Source of the DNA: CAZSGN01 sp964606415
GTDB taxonomy: Bacteria; Bacteroidota; Bacteroidia; Bacteroidales; JBBRXJ01
Assembly (NCBI GenBank): GCA_964606415.1
Contig: CAZSGN010000002.1
Span: 1-37,738, forward strand
DNA: 37,738 nucleotides
Direction: 5' to 3'
In this document: positions 7,344-16,864 of the stretch, in pieces
Position numbering within the stretch: the first letter of the stretch is position 1
Layout of the letters: every line of letters begins with the position of its first letter
Program-made: the position numbers and the translations under genes
Notes under the pieces: generated by a model
The model's input: only the letters and a program-made list of their open reading frames with translations
Told to the model about the DNA's origin: nothing
Database searches by the model: none

Positions 7344-8450
7344 ATGAATAAAAAATATATACAAAGCCTTTTTATATTATTATTTACAGCGCTTTCAAAT
7401 TTATCTGCACAGCAAATCGGGCCAAATATATCCTTTGAAAAGACCGTGCATGATTTCGGTCAAATAGAAGAAGAAGAAGGCCAGGCAACTTGCCGTTTTG
7501 AATTTATCAATACCGGCAATGAGCCTCTTATTATTAATAATGTGAGGGCCTCTTGTGGCTGCACTGCTTCCAAATGGACCAAAAAACCAGTAACCCCCGG
7601 AGAAAAAGGTTTTATCAAGGTTACTTACGATCCCAAAAACAGGCCCGGTAATTTCATGAAATCCATCAGTGTAAAAACCAATGCAAATGAAAAAAAATCC
7701 GAAATACTCAAAATCAAAGGCACTGTAATTCCCAAGCCGGAAACGCTTGCCCAACAATACCCCAGTGACATGGGACGACTAAGGCTTAAATCCAATCATT
7801 TGGGTTTCGGAAAAGTTTATAAAAATCAGGAGAAAACGAAAACGCTTGAGGTTATTAACTTTTCAGATAAAAACCCCATCAATGTTTCCTTCTCCAATGT
7901 CCCGGACTATATAGATATCAAAATAACCCCGGAAAAACTCAAACCAAAAAGTAAAGGAACGATTGAAGTCACATATAATGCTAAAAAAGTCAATGACTGG
8001 GGATTTGTAATCAATCGTATCAAAGTTGTTATTGATGATCAAAAAGATCAAAAACACCGTTTTACGATTAGCGCAAATATCACAGAAGATTACTCGAACT
8101 TAACACAAAAAGAACGCGCCAATGCGCCAAGAATCAAGTTCGACAAAGAAACTCATGATTTTGGGGACATACCGCAAAACAAAAAAGCCTCATCTAAATT
8201 TGAATTTACCAATACCGGTAAAACAGATTTAAAAATCAGAAAGATCAAATCAACCTGCGGATGCACCGTTGTTGAGCCTAAAGACAAGATACTTGGCCCC
8301 GGAGAAAGCAGTAGTCTGAAAGCAACATTTACACCGGGTAACCGAAAAGGCATCCAGAATAAAATCATCACCATCATTACCAATGACCCTTATCAATCTG
8401 TTAAGCGACTGTATTTAAAAGCAAATGTTGATCCTAAATTGGATCAATAA
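7344..8450 (+). CDS. Secreted multi-domain DUF1573 protein
   Basis: Exported protein of 368 residues with a signal peptide ending near ALSNLSA. It has three Ig-like units: a DUF1573 domain at about 30-125 (CGC at 71-73), a middle related unit at about 145-250 without cysteines, and a second DUF1573 domain at about 265-365 (CGCTVVEP near 303). The function is unknown; such domains may support envelope assembly or adhesion. The first domain closely resembles the preceding protein, and a strong terminator follows directly. The CGC pair is kept in the outer domains only. Confidence 0.9.
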   Translation: MNKKYIQSLFILLFTALSNLSAQQIGPNISFEKTVHDFGQIEEEEGQATCRFEFINTGNEPLIINNVRASCGCTASKWTKKPVTPGEKGFIKVTYDPKNRPGNFMKSISVKTNANEKKSEILKIKGTVIPKPETLAQQYPSDMGRLRLKSNHLGFGKVYKNQEKTKTLEVINFSDKNPINVSFSNVPDYIDIKITPEKLKPKSKGTIEVTYNAKKVNDWGFVINRIKVVIDDQKDQKHRFTISANITEDYSNLTQKERANAPRIKFDKETHDFGDIPQNKKASSKFEFTNTGKTDLKIRKIKSTCGCTVVEPKDKILGPGESSSLKATFTPGNRKGIQNKIITIITNDPYQSVKRLYLKANVDPKLDQ

Positions 8451-8478
8451 AAAAAGCCGGCAAATGCCGGCTTTTTTT
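8451..8478 (+). terminator. Rho-independent terminator after the DUF1573 gene
   Basis: GCCGGC-AAAT-GCCGGC stem (8456-8461 with 8466-8471), preceded by five A and followed by seven T. The A-run makes it able to act from both sides, which suits the convergent T9SS gene ending at 8503. Confidence 0.93.
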
Positions 8479-8502
8479 ATTGATATAATTCCAAAATTTT
8501 AA

Positions 8503-9486
8503 TTACTGTGTTTCAATTAATTTTCTCACCATCTCGTTTTTGCCTATCTTAATCCGCAAAAAATAGACACCAGCGGAATGGCCTAATTCACGGGCGCTGA
8601 AAGCATGATCATAATCACCCGGGGAGAGATATTTATTTTGTAACTTAGCAACTGGGTTTCCAATCATATTAAACACAGCTATTTCAACTTTCTCAGATTT
8701 ATCCAGCGTATATCTTATAAAAACCTTATCTGTATATGGATTGGGGCCAATTGAAAGCTTATAGTTTTGCCCGGAAACTTTATCAAGGGAGTTACTCTCC
8801 TTTAACCGGTTATCTTCCAAATTGGAAATTGACTGGCTAAAAGGCCCTGAAGAAGCTTTAAATGAACTAATCGTTTCATTCAAATCAATGGTGTCCGGCA
8901 GAGGAATACTTACGGCGTAATAGTATAAAGAATCAAACACATCACTTGCAGTATCCCTGATAAAACTCAGGTTATCCTGAAAAGGAATTCGCATATATTC
9001 CTTTAAATCAGTAGAATCAGTGCTTCTATAAACGATAACTTCCTGACCTTGAAAATAAGAACTTAAATCCATATTCTCCATATCATAAAACTGAACATTC
9101 AAACCAAAAGTATCAGGATCAGCAATATACTTTTCAATAAACATAGTCTGATGATAATTGCTAACAACTGAATCACCTGTAGTTAAATGAACTTTAATGC
9201 GGTATTTATAAGACTGGCTTGAAGGGTCTGAAGTTTGATCAATAAATTGAGGATTTTCCGAGGGCCCCTGGCTATATATCTTTTGAAAACCATCACCATC
9301 CGTATCATTCCGGTAGATATCAATACTTGATACGGAAGAAGCCAATAAAGCATCCGGATTTTGCCAAACCACCATGTTTTTCCAGGTAGCAGTATCTATT
9401 GTAACAATAAAAGGCAACTGTTGTTGTGCAGAAAGTGAATAAAAAAGAAAACCTAAAAGACCTAAACAAAGTATTTTTTTTCTCAT
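8503..9486 (-). CDS. Secreted protein with T9SS C-terminal sorting domain
   Basis: Exported protein of 327 residues. The start at 9486 gives MRKKILCLGLLGFLFYSLSA, a clean signal peptide; an upstream frame extension of 19 codons is unlikely. The body has fibronectin-III-like texture (KYRIKVHLTTGDS). The last ~80 residues are a type A T9SS sorting domain, with PNPYTDKVFIRYTL, then VFNMIGNPVAKL, and ending in GVYFLRIKIG..MVRKLIE. Such proteins cross the outer membrane through the T9SS and are cleaved and anchored at the surface. The cargo role is not recognised. Confidence 0.88.
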   Translation of the reverse strand: MRKKILCLGLLGFLFYSLSAQQQLPFIVTIDTATWKNMVVWQNPDALLASSVSSIDIYRNDTDGDGFQKIYSQGPSENPQFIDQTSDPSSQSYKYRIKVHLTTGDSVVSNYHQTMFIEKYIADPDTFGLNVQFYDMENMDLSSYFQGQEVIVYRSTDSTDLKEYMRIPFQDNLSFIRDTASDVFDSLYYYAVSIPLPDTIDLNETISSFKASSGPFSQSISNLEDNRLKESNSLDKVSGQNYKLSIGPNPYTDKVFIRYTLDKSEKVEIAVFNMIGNPVAKLQNKYLSPGDYDHAFSARELGHSAGVYFLRIKIGKNEMVRKLIETQ

Positions 9487-9611
9487 ACGCTTAAATGTTT
9501 TTATAATTTTAAAACAAGTTATAACATTTTGATTATATATCATAAAAATCGAAATGCTTTTTTCAATTTTTCTTATCTTTACGACAATGAATAATCATTT
9601 GAAACCTTGAG

Positions 9612-12152
9612 ATGAAGTACACACCCACCATATTCTTCTTTCTTTTTTATTTAACTTTTAACTCCTATACCCAGGATAAAGTTGACAGTCTCCAATACCA
9701 ATTAAAAGATGCCGATGGTAAAGAAAAAACAAAAATCTACCTGGCACTTGCCGAAGCTAACGCGGAAAATAATTTCGAGGAAAGCATTAATTACAGCAAA
9801 GAAGCTCTTAATCTGGCACAAAAACAAAAAGACAAGCAATTAATAGCCAAAAGCTATCAAAAAATGGGGCAATCATATTATTATGATTATCAAAATGACA
9901 AGGCCATTGAGTATTACAAGAAAAGCCTTGATATACTAAAAGAAATAGATGACAAAAAAGGAATGATCTTTTCGCTAAATCATCTTGGGCTGACCCATTA
10001 TTTCAATAATGATTTCTCCAAATCCAAATCTTATCTTGAACAAGCAATAGCCTTAAATAAAAACGATCGTTTCCCTGAAGAAAAAGCTTTTTCTTATCGT
10101 TACCTGGGGCGAACGATTAATAAAACCGGTGACGCTAAAAAAGCAATGGACTATTATAAAAAAGCGCTCGGAATCTATCAGGATATTGACTCAAAAAAAG
10201 GGATTGCAGGCATCAGAAACAGCATTGGCTTAATCTATTTTGGCTGGGACCAATATGACTCAGCTATTGCTCAATATAAAATATCGGCCAAACTCAGAGA
10301 AACCTCCGGCGATCAAAAAGGCGCCGGAATAGCACTGGTCAATACCGGCAATGTCTACTGGCGCTGGGGGAAATACGATCAAGCCATCAGCAACTACCAG
10401 GAAGCTTCAAAAATATTTGAAGAGATTGGCTTCAAAAATGGCATTGCAAGTTGCCTTAATAATATCGGCCTTATATATGAAAATCTAACGAAAGGCTCTT
10501 TAACTGCAGCAAATCTAAAGAATTTCAAAAAAGCGATGCAATACCATCAAGAAGCGCTGAAAGTAAGAAAAGAGCTGGGTGATCAGTTGGAGATAGCCCA
10601 TTCGCTTAATAATATTGGCACTGTTCATATCAAAATACAAGAAAATAAACTAAAAGAAAAATTTGGCCAGAACTGGCGCGATTCTGTTCCCAAACTTAAA
10701 AAAGAAGAAATACCTCATTTCCATCAGGCACGGGAAAATTACCAGGAAGCCTACAACCTTTTCGAGGATGCCAATTATAAAGCTGGCATTGCCAAAGCCT
10801 TAAACAATTTAGGGCGGGTCCATGCATACCTCCAACAAAACAACAAAGCATTGCAAAACCTGGAACGGGCACTTCAAATTAGTAAAGAACTAAATAATCA
10901 ATATGAACTGGCTGTCAATTATTTTCAAATCGGCATTGCCCAAAAGCAAAAAGGGAATTATCAAAATGCACTGGAAAAATTAAATAAAGCACTGGACATC
11001 GCGAACAGAAACAACCTTAATGAATTCCGGAAATCTGCCTATGAGAACATCTCCGAAATCTATGAAGCTCAAAATAATTATCAATCTGCACTACACGCCC
11101 ACAAGCGCTTCATTGACGTAAGAGATAGTATTTTCAACCAGGAAAATGCCAAATTCATTGAAGAACTACAAACCAAATATCAAACAGATAAAAAAGAACA
11201 AGAGATCAAAATCCTGAATCAGGAACAAAAACTTAACGAACAACAAATCAGACAACAAAGATTATTCCTCTACGGTGCTATTGTCATCGTAATTGTTATA
11301 GGTGGCTTTTTGCTATTGGTTTTCAGACAAAACAATCAAATTAAAAAAGCCTATCAACTACTGGAAGAACGAAATACTTTAATCTCGAAACAAAAAGAAG
11401 AAATTACTGACAGCATCCACTATGCCAGCAGAATACAAAGAGCGGTCTTGCCTCAAACCAAAATGCTGGAAAAAAATCTTAATGACTTTTTTATTCTCTG
11501 GCGCCCGCGGGACATTGTCAGTGGTGACTTTTACTGGTTCACCGAACATCAGAACAAATTAATTATAGTTACGGCTGATTGCACCGGCCATGGGGTGCCC
11601 GGGGCTTTCATGAGCATGCTGGGTGTTTCCTTCCTGAATGAAATTCTATCCAGACATAAAGAAGTCCATGCAGAACAAATATTAAACGAATTGCGGGACC
11701 AGGTAATCAACTCCCTGCATCAAACAGGAAAAACAGGAGAAAGCTCTGATGGTATGGATTTGGCTCTTTATATCATGGACAGGGACAATATGAAACTTGA
11801 ATACGCCGGGGCAAACAACCCCCTGGTTATTATACGCAACAAGGAAATCATCCAATACAAAGCGGACAAAATGCCGATTGGCATCTATATAAAAGCAGAC
11901 ATCCCTTTCAAACGCCACGATATTGATATCCAGGAAGGCGATTGCATTTACACTTTTTCAGATGGTTACCAGGATCAATTTGGGGGCAAAGGAAAAAAAT
12001 TCATGATCAAACGAATGAAAAGCATGTTATTGGAAAATCATGATAAACCAATGACAGAACAAAAAGCGCTATATGATAAAACCATTGTTGACTGGATGGG
12101 CGAAGAATTCGAACAAATTGACGATATCCTTTTGGTGGGTGTACGGGTATAA
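9612..12152 (+). CDS. TPR sensor-SpoIIE (PPM) serine/threonine phosphatase
   Basis: Membrane signalling protein of 846 residues. A signal peptide (to about residue 20) is followed by many tetratricopeptide repeats to about 500, a coiled coil, one membrane segment near 551-572 (FLYGAIVIVIVIGGFLLLVF), a short coiled linker and a cytosolic SpoIIE/PPM phosphatase. Phosphatase landmarks are GDFYW (near 638), ADCTGHGVPGAF (near 655), SSDGMDLALYIMD and YTFSDGYQDQFGG, so the metal-binding acidic residues appear present. Related phosphatases dephosphorylate small partner-switch proteins such as SiaC, and a siaC-like gene lies three genes downstream. Its end overlaps the start of the next gene, which indicates coupling. 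The signal sensed by the periplasmic TPRs is unknown. Confidence 0.92.
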   Translation: MKYTPTIFFFLFYLTFNSYTQDKVDSLQYQLKDADGKEKTKIYLALAEANAENNFEESINYSKEALNLAQKQKDKQLIAKSYQKMGQSYYYDYQNDKAIEYYKKSLDILKEIDDKKGMIFSLNHLGLTHYFNNDFSKSKSYLEQAIALNKNDRFPEEKAFSYRYLGRTINKTGDAKKAMDYYKKALGIYQDIDSKKGIAGIRNSIGLIYFGWDQYDSAIAQYKISAKLRETSGDQKGAGIALVNTGNVYWRWGKYDQAISNYQEASKIFEEIGFKNGIASCLNNIGLIYENLTKGSLTAANLKNFKKAMQYHQEALKVRKELGDQLEIAHSLNNIGTVHIKIQENKLKEKFGQNWRDSVPKLKKEEIPHFHQARENYQEAYNLFEDANYKAGIAKALNNLGRVHAYLQQNNKALQNLERALQISKELNNQYELAVNYFQIGIAQKQKGNYQNALEKLNKALDIANRNNLNEFRKSAYENISEIYEAQNNYQSALHAHKRFIDVRDSIFNQENAKFIEELQTKYQTDKKEQEIKILNQEQKLNEQQIRQQRLFLYGAIVIVIVIGGFLLLVFRQNNQIKKAYQLLEERNTLISKQKEEITDSIHYASRIQRAVLPQTKMLEKNLNDFFILWRPRDIVSGDFYWFTEHQNKLIIVTADCTGHGVPGAFMSMLGVSFLNEILSRHKEVHAEQILNELRDQVINSLHQTGKTGESSDGMDLALYIMDRDNMKLEYAGANNPLVIIRNKEIIQYKADKMPIGIYIKADIPFKRHDIDIQEGDCIYTFSDGYQDQFGGKGKKFMIKRMKSMLLENHDKPMTEQKALYDKTIVDWMGEEFEQIDDILLVGVRV

Positions 12153-13170
12153 AATAAACAATTCTTTCACCCGGATTCTATTCCTGGCTTTTCTTATTCT
12201 TTTTTACTCTTCAGGATGCGGAAGAAAAACCGATATGAAACTCGGGGTTGTTTTTGATACCTACCAAACTGATCGCTGGCAACGTGACAAAGCAATAATG
12301 AAAGAAATTGCTGATCAAAAAGGCATTCAACTCATGACAGCCGAAGCACAGGGAGATCCCTTTATACAATATGCACAAGCCAGAAAAATGATCAAAAATG
12401 GAGTAGATGTATTAATCATTATTGCTGTTGACCAAGACCTGGCTTCGCATATTGTAAATCTGTCAAATAATCATCATATACCGGTTATTGCTTATGACCG
12501 GCTAATAAATGATGCCAACCTGGACTATTACATATCTTTTAATCCAAGAGACATAGGGCATCTACAAGGCTCCTATTTCAAAAAACAAAAACCAAAAGGA
12601 AAATACATATTGATTAACGGGCCACGCTCAGACAATAATTCTACAAGAATACATCATGGACAATTAGAGGTTTTAAAAGAAGCAGACTCATCCGGATACT
12701 CAACAAATATTCTTTACCAGACATACTGTTCAGAATGGTCCGAATATCAGGGCTATCATCATATTCTAAACTGCATTGAAGCCTATGGTGCAAATTTTGA
12801 TGTCGTTATTGCAGGTAATGATCAAATTGCCCAGGGGGTGATCAGGGGGTTAGAAGAATATCAATTTCAACATGTATTGATTGGCGGACAAGACACCGAT
12901 TTGTCTTCCATTCGCTTTATATTAGATGGCAGACAAACCATGACGATCTTAAAACCAATCAGGAAAATTGCAGAAAAAGCCATTAATGCAGCAATAAGCC
13001 TTCATCATGACACTTTACCGGATCGTTTAATTAATCATCAGACAGACAACAATAAAGCAATGGTGCCAACTTTTTTCTTAAAGCCCATCATTGTAGATAA
13101 AGAGAACATTTTTCATGTTGTTAAAAAATATAAGCTAATAGATGAACCAATTAAAAATTTCGTCGAATAA
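12139..13170 (+). CDS. XylF-like sugar-binding lipoprotein
   Basis: Periplasmic binding protein fold (Peripla_BP_4, closest in pattern to the D-xylose binding protein XylF): GVVFDTYQTDRWQRD, VIAYDRLINDANLDYYISF, AGNDQIAQGVIRGL, GGQDTD and TMTILKPI are all in family order. The GTG at 12139 gives a short lipoprotein signal ending in SSGC; an ATG at 12073 would overlap the phosphatase by 80 bases and lengthen the signal unnaturally. The gene overlaps the phosphatase by 14 bases and abuts the barrel gene (TAATG). No ABC permease or ATPase is nearby, so it may report a ligand to the phosphatase rather than feed a transporter. Lipidation and ligand are inferred. Confidence 0.85.
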   Translation: MYGYKINNSFTRILFLAFLILFYSSGCGRKTDMKLGVVFDTYQTDRWQRDKAIMKEIADQKGIQLMTAEAQGDPFIQYAQARKMIKNGVDVLIIIAVDQDLASHIVNLSNNHHIPVIAYDRLINDANLDYYISFNPRDIGHLQGSYFKKQKPKGKYILINGPRSDNNSTRIHHGQLEVLKEADSSGYSTNILYQTYCSEWSEYQGYHHILNCIEAYGANFDVVIAGNDQIAQGVIRGLEEYQFQHVLIGGQDTDLSSIRFILDGRQTMTILKPIRKIAEKAINAAISLHHDTLPDRLINHQTDNNKAMVPTFFLKPIIVDKENIFHVVKKYKLIDEPIKNFVE

Positions 13171-14447
13171 TGCAGTCACATGCCTTGTATATTCTGATCA
13201 TCCTTATATTTACATTTTTTCAGTCTACAAATAGTCAAGAAAGCAAAGACAGTACAGGAAAAGTTGATATTTTCCCCCTGCCCGTCATTGGGTATTCAGA
13301 AGACAGAGGAATAAAATACGGAGGGATGCTCGGCCTCTACCACTATTCAAAAGACCAACCAAAATCTGAATACAGAAATAAACTGGAGATTGAAGCAAGC
13401 AGAAGCACCAAAGGCAATCATTATTATTCGCTGGAACATCAATACAGAAATCTCCCAAAAGGTTTTAAATTATTCAACTATATCATCTATGACAAGAATA
13501 ATACTGCCCGTTTTTTCGGATTTAACAGCCAAACCCCTATTATGCAGGGACAGGATTTTGACCGTGCTTATTTCTCTTTCAACCGGCAAACATTTAAGGT
13601 ATCAAACAAATTTCACCTATTGATCATCCCCAGGCATCATATTTATCTTACCGGAGGACTCATTTATTATAACGCGAACATTTCTCCAACCAACCTGGAA
13701 AAACTCCCTGCTACATACTCAAACGACACGACCACCCTTTTCGATGAATACATTAAGCATTTAATTATACCAAAAGATGAAGTTAACGGTGGACAATCAT
13801 TATACGCGCAAGCAGGCCTGCTGATTGATAACAGAGAAAGACCTGTTAATCCCCAACGTGGCTACTTTTCGGAGATTATTTTCATTGCAGGACAAACAGA
13901 TCATACCATAAATAAAAATTTTATTAAAGCAAGTTTTACTCATCAACATTACCTTCCACTAATAAAAAACCGGTTAACAGGAGCCATCCGGATGAGCTAT
14001 CAACCACTCCTTGACGGAAAATTACCTTACTACATGCTGCCTGTCTTTTATAGTTCTATTCAGAATATTGAAGAATTAGGAGGCGAGAACACACTCCGGG
14101 GAATGAATCAAAACAGAATTCTTTCTGATGGCTTTCTCCTGAGTAACCTGGAACTTCGGTTAAGCCTTTGGGATCATACATTATTCAATTATGCTTATCA
14201 AACTTTTCTTGTATTATTTAGTGACATCGGCTTAATTACCCAGGAATACAATTATCCCCAACACCTATTACCCCCAACAATCAAACAAAACATATCAAGC
14301 AATCAATCACCTTATTACCAAACAATTGGAGCCGGGGCTTATGTTGTAATCAGGGAAAATATGGTTGCCAAAGCAGATATAGGAAAGGAAATTGACGCGC
14401 CATATCCTAACTGGTATATTTCTACCGGAATGCGCTTTTTGTTTTAG
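13170..14447 (+). CDS. Omp85/BamA-TamA-type outer-membrane barrel (surface antigen domain)
   Basis: Exported protein of 425 residues with a signal peptide and alternating aromatic beta strands, ending in ISTGMRFLF with a terminal phenylalanine as in outer-membrane barrels. The word GGENTLRGM matches the loop-6 (V/L)RG(F/Y/M) motif of the Omp85 superfamily, and RERPVNPQRGYFSEI matches the R-NP-RG strand motif of bacterial surface antigen (D15) domains. No POTRA domains precede the barrel, so it is not BamA itself. Its ATG shares one base with the stop of the lipoprotein gene. The role is unknown; its place between a binding lipoprotein and a SiaC gene is unusual. Confidence 0.82.
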   Translation: MQSHALYILIILIFTFFQSTNSQESKDSTGKVDIFPLPVIGYSEDRGIKYGGMLGLYHYSKDQPKSEYRNKLEIEASRSTKGNHYYSLEHQYRNLPKGFKLFNYIIYDKNNTARFFGFNSQTPIMQGQDFDRAYFSFNRQTFKVSNKFHLLIIPRHHIYLTGGLIYYNANISPTNLEKLPATYSNDTTTLFDEYIKHLIIPKDEVNGGQSLYAQAGLLIDNRERPVNPQRGYFSEIIFIAGQTDHTINKNFIKASFTHQHYLPLIKNRLTGAIRMSYQPLLDGKLPYYMLPVFYSSIQNIEELGGENTLRGMNQNRILSDGFLLSNLELRLSLWDHTLFNYAYQTFLVLFSDIGLITQEYNYPQHLLPPTIKQNISSNQSPYYQTIGAGAYVVIRENMVAKADIGKEIDAPYPNWYISTGMRFLF

Positions 14448-14552
14448 AAAAATATCTTTTTTTTAATAATTGCCTGAATAAAGAAAACACACGGACGGCT
14501 TATTTGCTGAAAATTATTTTATAAATTTACAGTATTATAAATGCAAGGATAG

Positions 14553-14960
14553 ATGAAACAATTAATAAGAAAAACAAGTAAAGAAACAAATTACTATCCC
14601 TTCATTGATTTTAATCCGGACACAGGAAAATGGATTATTTCCGGGGAATCATACATGGAAAACCCCTGTGATTTTTATGCTCCTGTCATTGAATGGGTCA
14701 AATCATTCATTGAAACCAAGGAAACACCTATTCATTTAAAAATACAACTAAACTATTTTAACACAAGCACGACCCGTTGTCTCCTCTCTATATTTAACTC
14801 AATAAGAAAACATAAGGAGATGGGAAAGACATACCGGATACAATGGGAATTAGAAGATGATGATCCTGGTTTAATTGAAGAAATAGAGGATTTACAAGTC
14901 GAAGCCAACGTTAAAATTAATATTATTGAAAAAAACAAAAGGGCTAAATACAATCACTAA
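14553..14960 (+). CDS. SiaC-family regulatory phosphoprotein (DUF1987), first copy
   Basis: Small cytosolic protein of 135 residues. GESYMENPCDFYAPVIEW (31-48) and YFNTSTTRCLLSIF (68-81) are the family hallmarks. In Pseudomonas aeruginosa SiaC, a threonine in the matching NTS loop is phosphorylated by SiaB and dephosphorylated by SiaA; here this would be T71. It follows the TPR-SpoIIE phosphatase, lipoprotein and barrel genes after a 105-base gap, which suits a phosphatase-substrate pair. A second SiaC and a SiaB kinase are at 30016-31115. The family is sure; the output partner is not visible. Confidence 0.88.
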   Translation: MKQLIRKTSKETNYYPFIDFNPDTGKWIISGESYMENPCDFYAPVIEWVKSFIETKETPIHLKIQLNYFNTSTTRCLLSIFNSIRKHKEMGKTYRIQWELEDDDPGLIEEIEDLQVEANVKINIIEKNKRAKYNH

Positions 14961-15013
14961 TTCATAACCTCAAGAATATTTATATGCAAATAACCAACTT
15001 CAAAAACAAAAAA

Positions 15014-15589
15014 ATGAGGATTAAAAACTTATTTATCCTGATTCTCGTCCTGCCTCTTTTAAGCAGTTGCGGCTACAATAAAATGGTCACCCTGGATGAA
15101 CAAATAGCTGCCCAGTGGGGACAGGTTGAAAATGTTTACCAGCGAAGAGCAGACCTGATTCCGAACCTTGTAAATACAGTAAAAGGGTATGCTGATTTTG
15201 AGAAAGAGACGCTTACAGAAGTTATAGAAGCCCGCTCAAAGGCTACATCTGTTAATGTAGATCCAGATAAACTGTCGCCAGGTTCAATCCAACAATTTCA
15301 GCAAGCTCAACAGGGATTAAGCTCAGCCTTGAGCAGGTTAATGGTTGTGGTCGAGCGATATCCTGAATTAAAAGCAAACCAAAACTTCCTGGATCTACAA
15401 GCTCAACTGGAAGGCACAGAGAACAGGATTAGTGTTGAGCGGCGAAAATACAATGAAGCGGTTCGCCAATATAATACTTATATCCGCAGTTTCCCGAGAA
15501 ATATCCTTGCCTCCATTTTTAATTTTGAAAAGAAAGGCTATTTTGAGGCTGACGAAGGCGCATCTAAAACCCCAGAAGTAAACTTTTAA
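15014..15589 (+). CDS. LemA family lipoprotein
   Basis: LemA protein of 191 residues: lipoprotein-type signal ending LLSSC, then the LemA core with QWGQVENVYQRRADLIPNLV, VKGYADFEKETL and ARSKA, and the late RRKYNEAVRQYNTYIRSFP motif. The start at 15014 (MRIKNLFILI) is preferred over an upstream ATG at 14984 because it gives a normal signal sequence. The protein is helical and envelope-associated, of unsettled role. It is followed one base later by a TPM gene, the conserved lemA-TPM arrangement. Confidence 0.93.
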   Translation: MRIKNLFILILVLPLLSSCGYNKMVTLDEQIAAQWGQVENVYQRRADLIPNLVNTVKGYADFEKETLTEVIEARSKATSVNVDPDKLSPGSIQQFQQAQQGLSSALSRLMVVVERYPELKANQNFLDLQAQLEGTENRISVERRKYNEAVRQYNTYIRSFPRNILASIFNFEKKGYFEADEGASKTPEVNF

Positions 15590-15590
15590 C

Positions 15591-16025
15591 ATGGAAGCAA
15601 TAGACAAGTTCACCCCCGAAGAACGAAAACGTATTACCAACGCCATAGAAGAGGCCGAACTGGATACATCCGGAGAAATCAGGGTGCATATTGAAAATCA
15701 CTGCAAAGGTGAAGTACTGGATCGTGCAGCCTTTTTATTCAAAAAACTAAAAATGCATCAAACCCTCTTAAGAAATGGCGTTCTGATTTACCTTGCATTA
15801 AAGGATCACCAATTTGCCATATTGGGTGATGCCGGCATTAATGAAAAAGTACCGGAGGGATTCTGGGACGATATCAAAGATAAAATGCTGAAACATTTCC
15901 GTGAAGAAAATTACACCCAGGGCCTTGAAGAAGGCATCCGTGATGCCGGCAAACAGCTTAAAGAACATTTTCCCTATCAAAAAGATGATATCAATGAACT
16001 AAAAAATGATATTTCTTTTGGCTGA
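15591..16025 (+). CDS. TPM domain protein, soluble
   Basis: Protein of 144 residues made of one TPM domain (TPM_phosphatase, Psb32/YgcG type) without signal peptide or membrane segment. Visible are SGEIRVHIENH, NGVLIYLALKDHQFAILGDAGI and the C-terminal EGIRDAGKQLKEHFP. It starts one base after the lemA stop and sits before a membrane-anchored TPM protein. Family biochemistry is poorly settled (acid phosphatase activity has been reported for a plant member), so I give no reaction. Confidence 0.88.
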   Translation: MEAIDKFTPEERKRITNAIEEAELDTSGEIRVHIENHCKGEVLDRAAFLFKKLKMHQTLLRNGVLIYLALKDHQFAILGDAGINEKVPEGFWDDIKDKMLKHFREENYTQGLEEGIRDAGKQLKEHFPYQKDDINELKNDISFG

Positions 16026-16075
16026 TAATCACCTTTCACAGTGATACATGCTTAATGTAAAAAAAAACAAAAACC

Positions 16076-16864
16076 ATGAAATTAACTCATTCTATATTTC
16101 TATCCTTTTTATTATTACTATACCAGGCTCCCCTGGCAGCCATCCCTGAAAAACCAAGCCCTCCAAAGCTGGTTAACGACTTTGCCAACTTTCTGCCCAA
16201 GGACAAGAGCCACCAGCTGGAACAAATCCTAAAAGATTTCGAGCAAAAAACATCGACTCAAATTGCCGTAGTCACAGTAAAAGATCTTGAAGGATACGCG
16301 ATTTCAGACTATGCTTTTCGGCTTGGAGAACAATGGGGTATTGGCCAGGAGAAAAAAGACAATGGCATTCTGATCCTCATAAGGCCAAAAACAAAAGACA
16401 CCAAAGGACGAGCTTTTATTGCAACAGGCTATGGCCTGGAAGGAGCCGTGCCGGATGTGGTTGCCAAAAGAATCGTAGACCAGGAAATGATTCCAAGATT
16501 TAAAGAAAACAAATATTACGAGGGCATACTGGCCTCCGTCAAAGTACTCTTTGAGCTAACAAAAGGAGAATACACAGCCGAGCAATACATCCAACAAAAA
16601 GAATCAACCAACCTCGCCCCCTTAATTATATTAGCCATTCTGTTGTTTATTGTTATTCGTAATCTTTCAAGAGCCAACCGCTACAGAAAAAGATCAGTCG
16701 GACACAGCATGCCTTTCATGACAGCTTTATTCCTGGGATCAGCAATGGGCTCAGGCCGTGGCAGCTGGAATAACTTTAGCTCAGGCGGAGGCGGCGGAAT
16801 GGGCGGCTTCGGTGGCTTTGGCGGCGGCGGATTTGGCGGTGGTGGTGCTGGAGGCAGTTGGTAG
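16076..16864 (+). CDS. TPM domain protein, membrane-anchored with glycine-rich tail (YgcG family)
   Basis: Protein of 262 residues: signal peptide to about residue 22, periplasmic TPM domain at about 35-165 (VNDFANFLP, TQIAVVTVKDLEGY, DNGILILI, FIATGYGLEGAVPD), one membrane segment near 182-196 (APLIILAILLFIVI), and a glycine-rich C-terminal tail ending GGAGGSW, typical of YgcG-like proteins. It ends the seven-gene co-directional run from 9612. Its stop touches the stop of the convergent acyl-CoA synthetase gene with no spacer. Confidence 0.92.
   Translation: MKLTHSIFLSFLLLLYQAPLAAIPEKPSPPKLVNDFANFLPKDKSHQLEQILKDFEQKTSTQIAVVTVKDLEGYAISDYAFRLGEQWGIGQEKKDNGILILIRPKTKDTKGRAFIATGYGLEGAVPDVVAKRIVDQEMIPRFKENKYYEGILASVKVLFELTKGEYTAEQYIQQKESTNLAPLIILAILLFIVIRNLSRANRYRKRSVGHSMPFMTALFLGSAMGSGRGSWNNFSSGGGGGMGGFGGFGGGGFGGGGAGGSW

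Noticed and set aside
12073..12138. Upstream ATG start for the XylF-like lipoprotein
   Set aside because: It would overlap the phosphatase gene by 80 bases and place 22 polar/aromatic residues before an otherwise clean lipoprotein signal.
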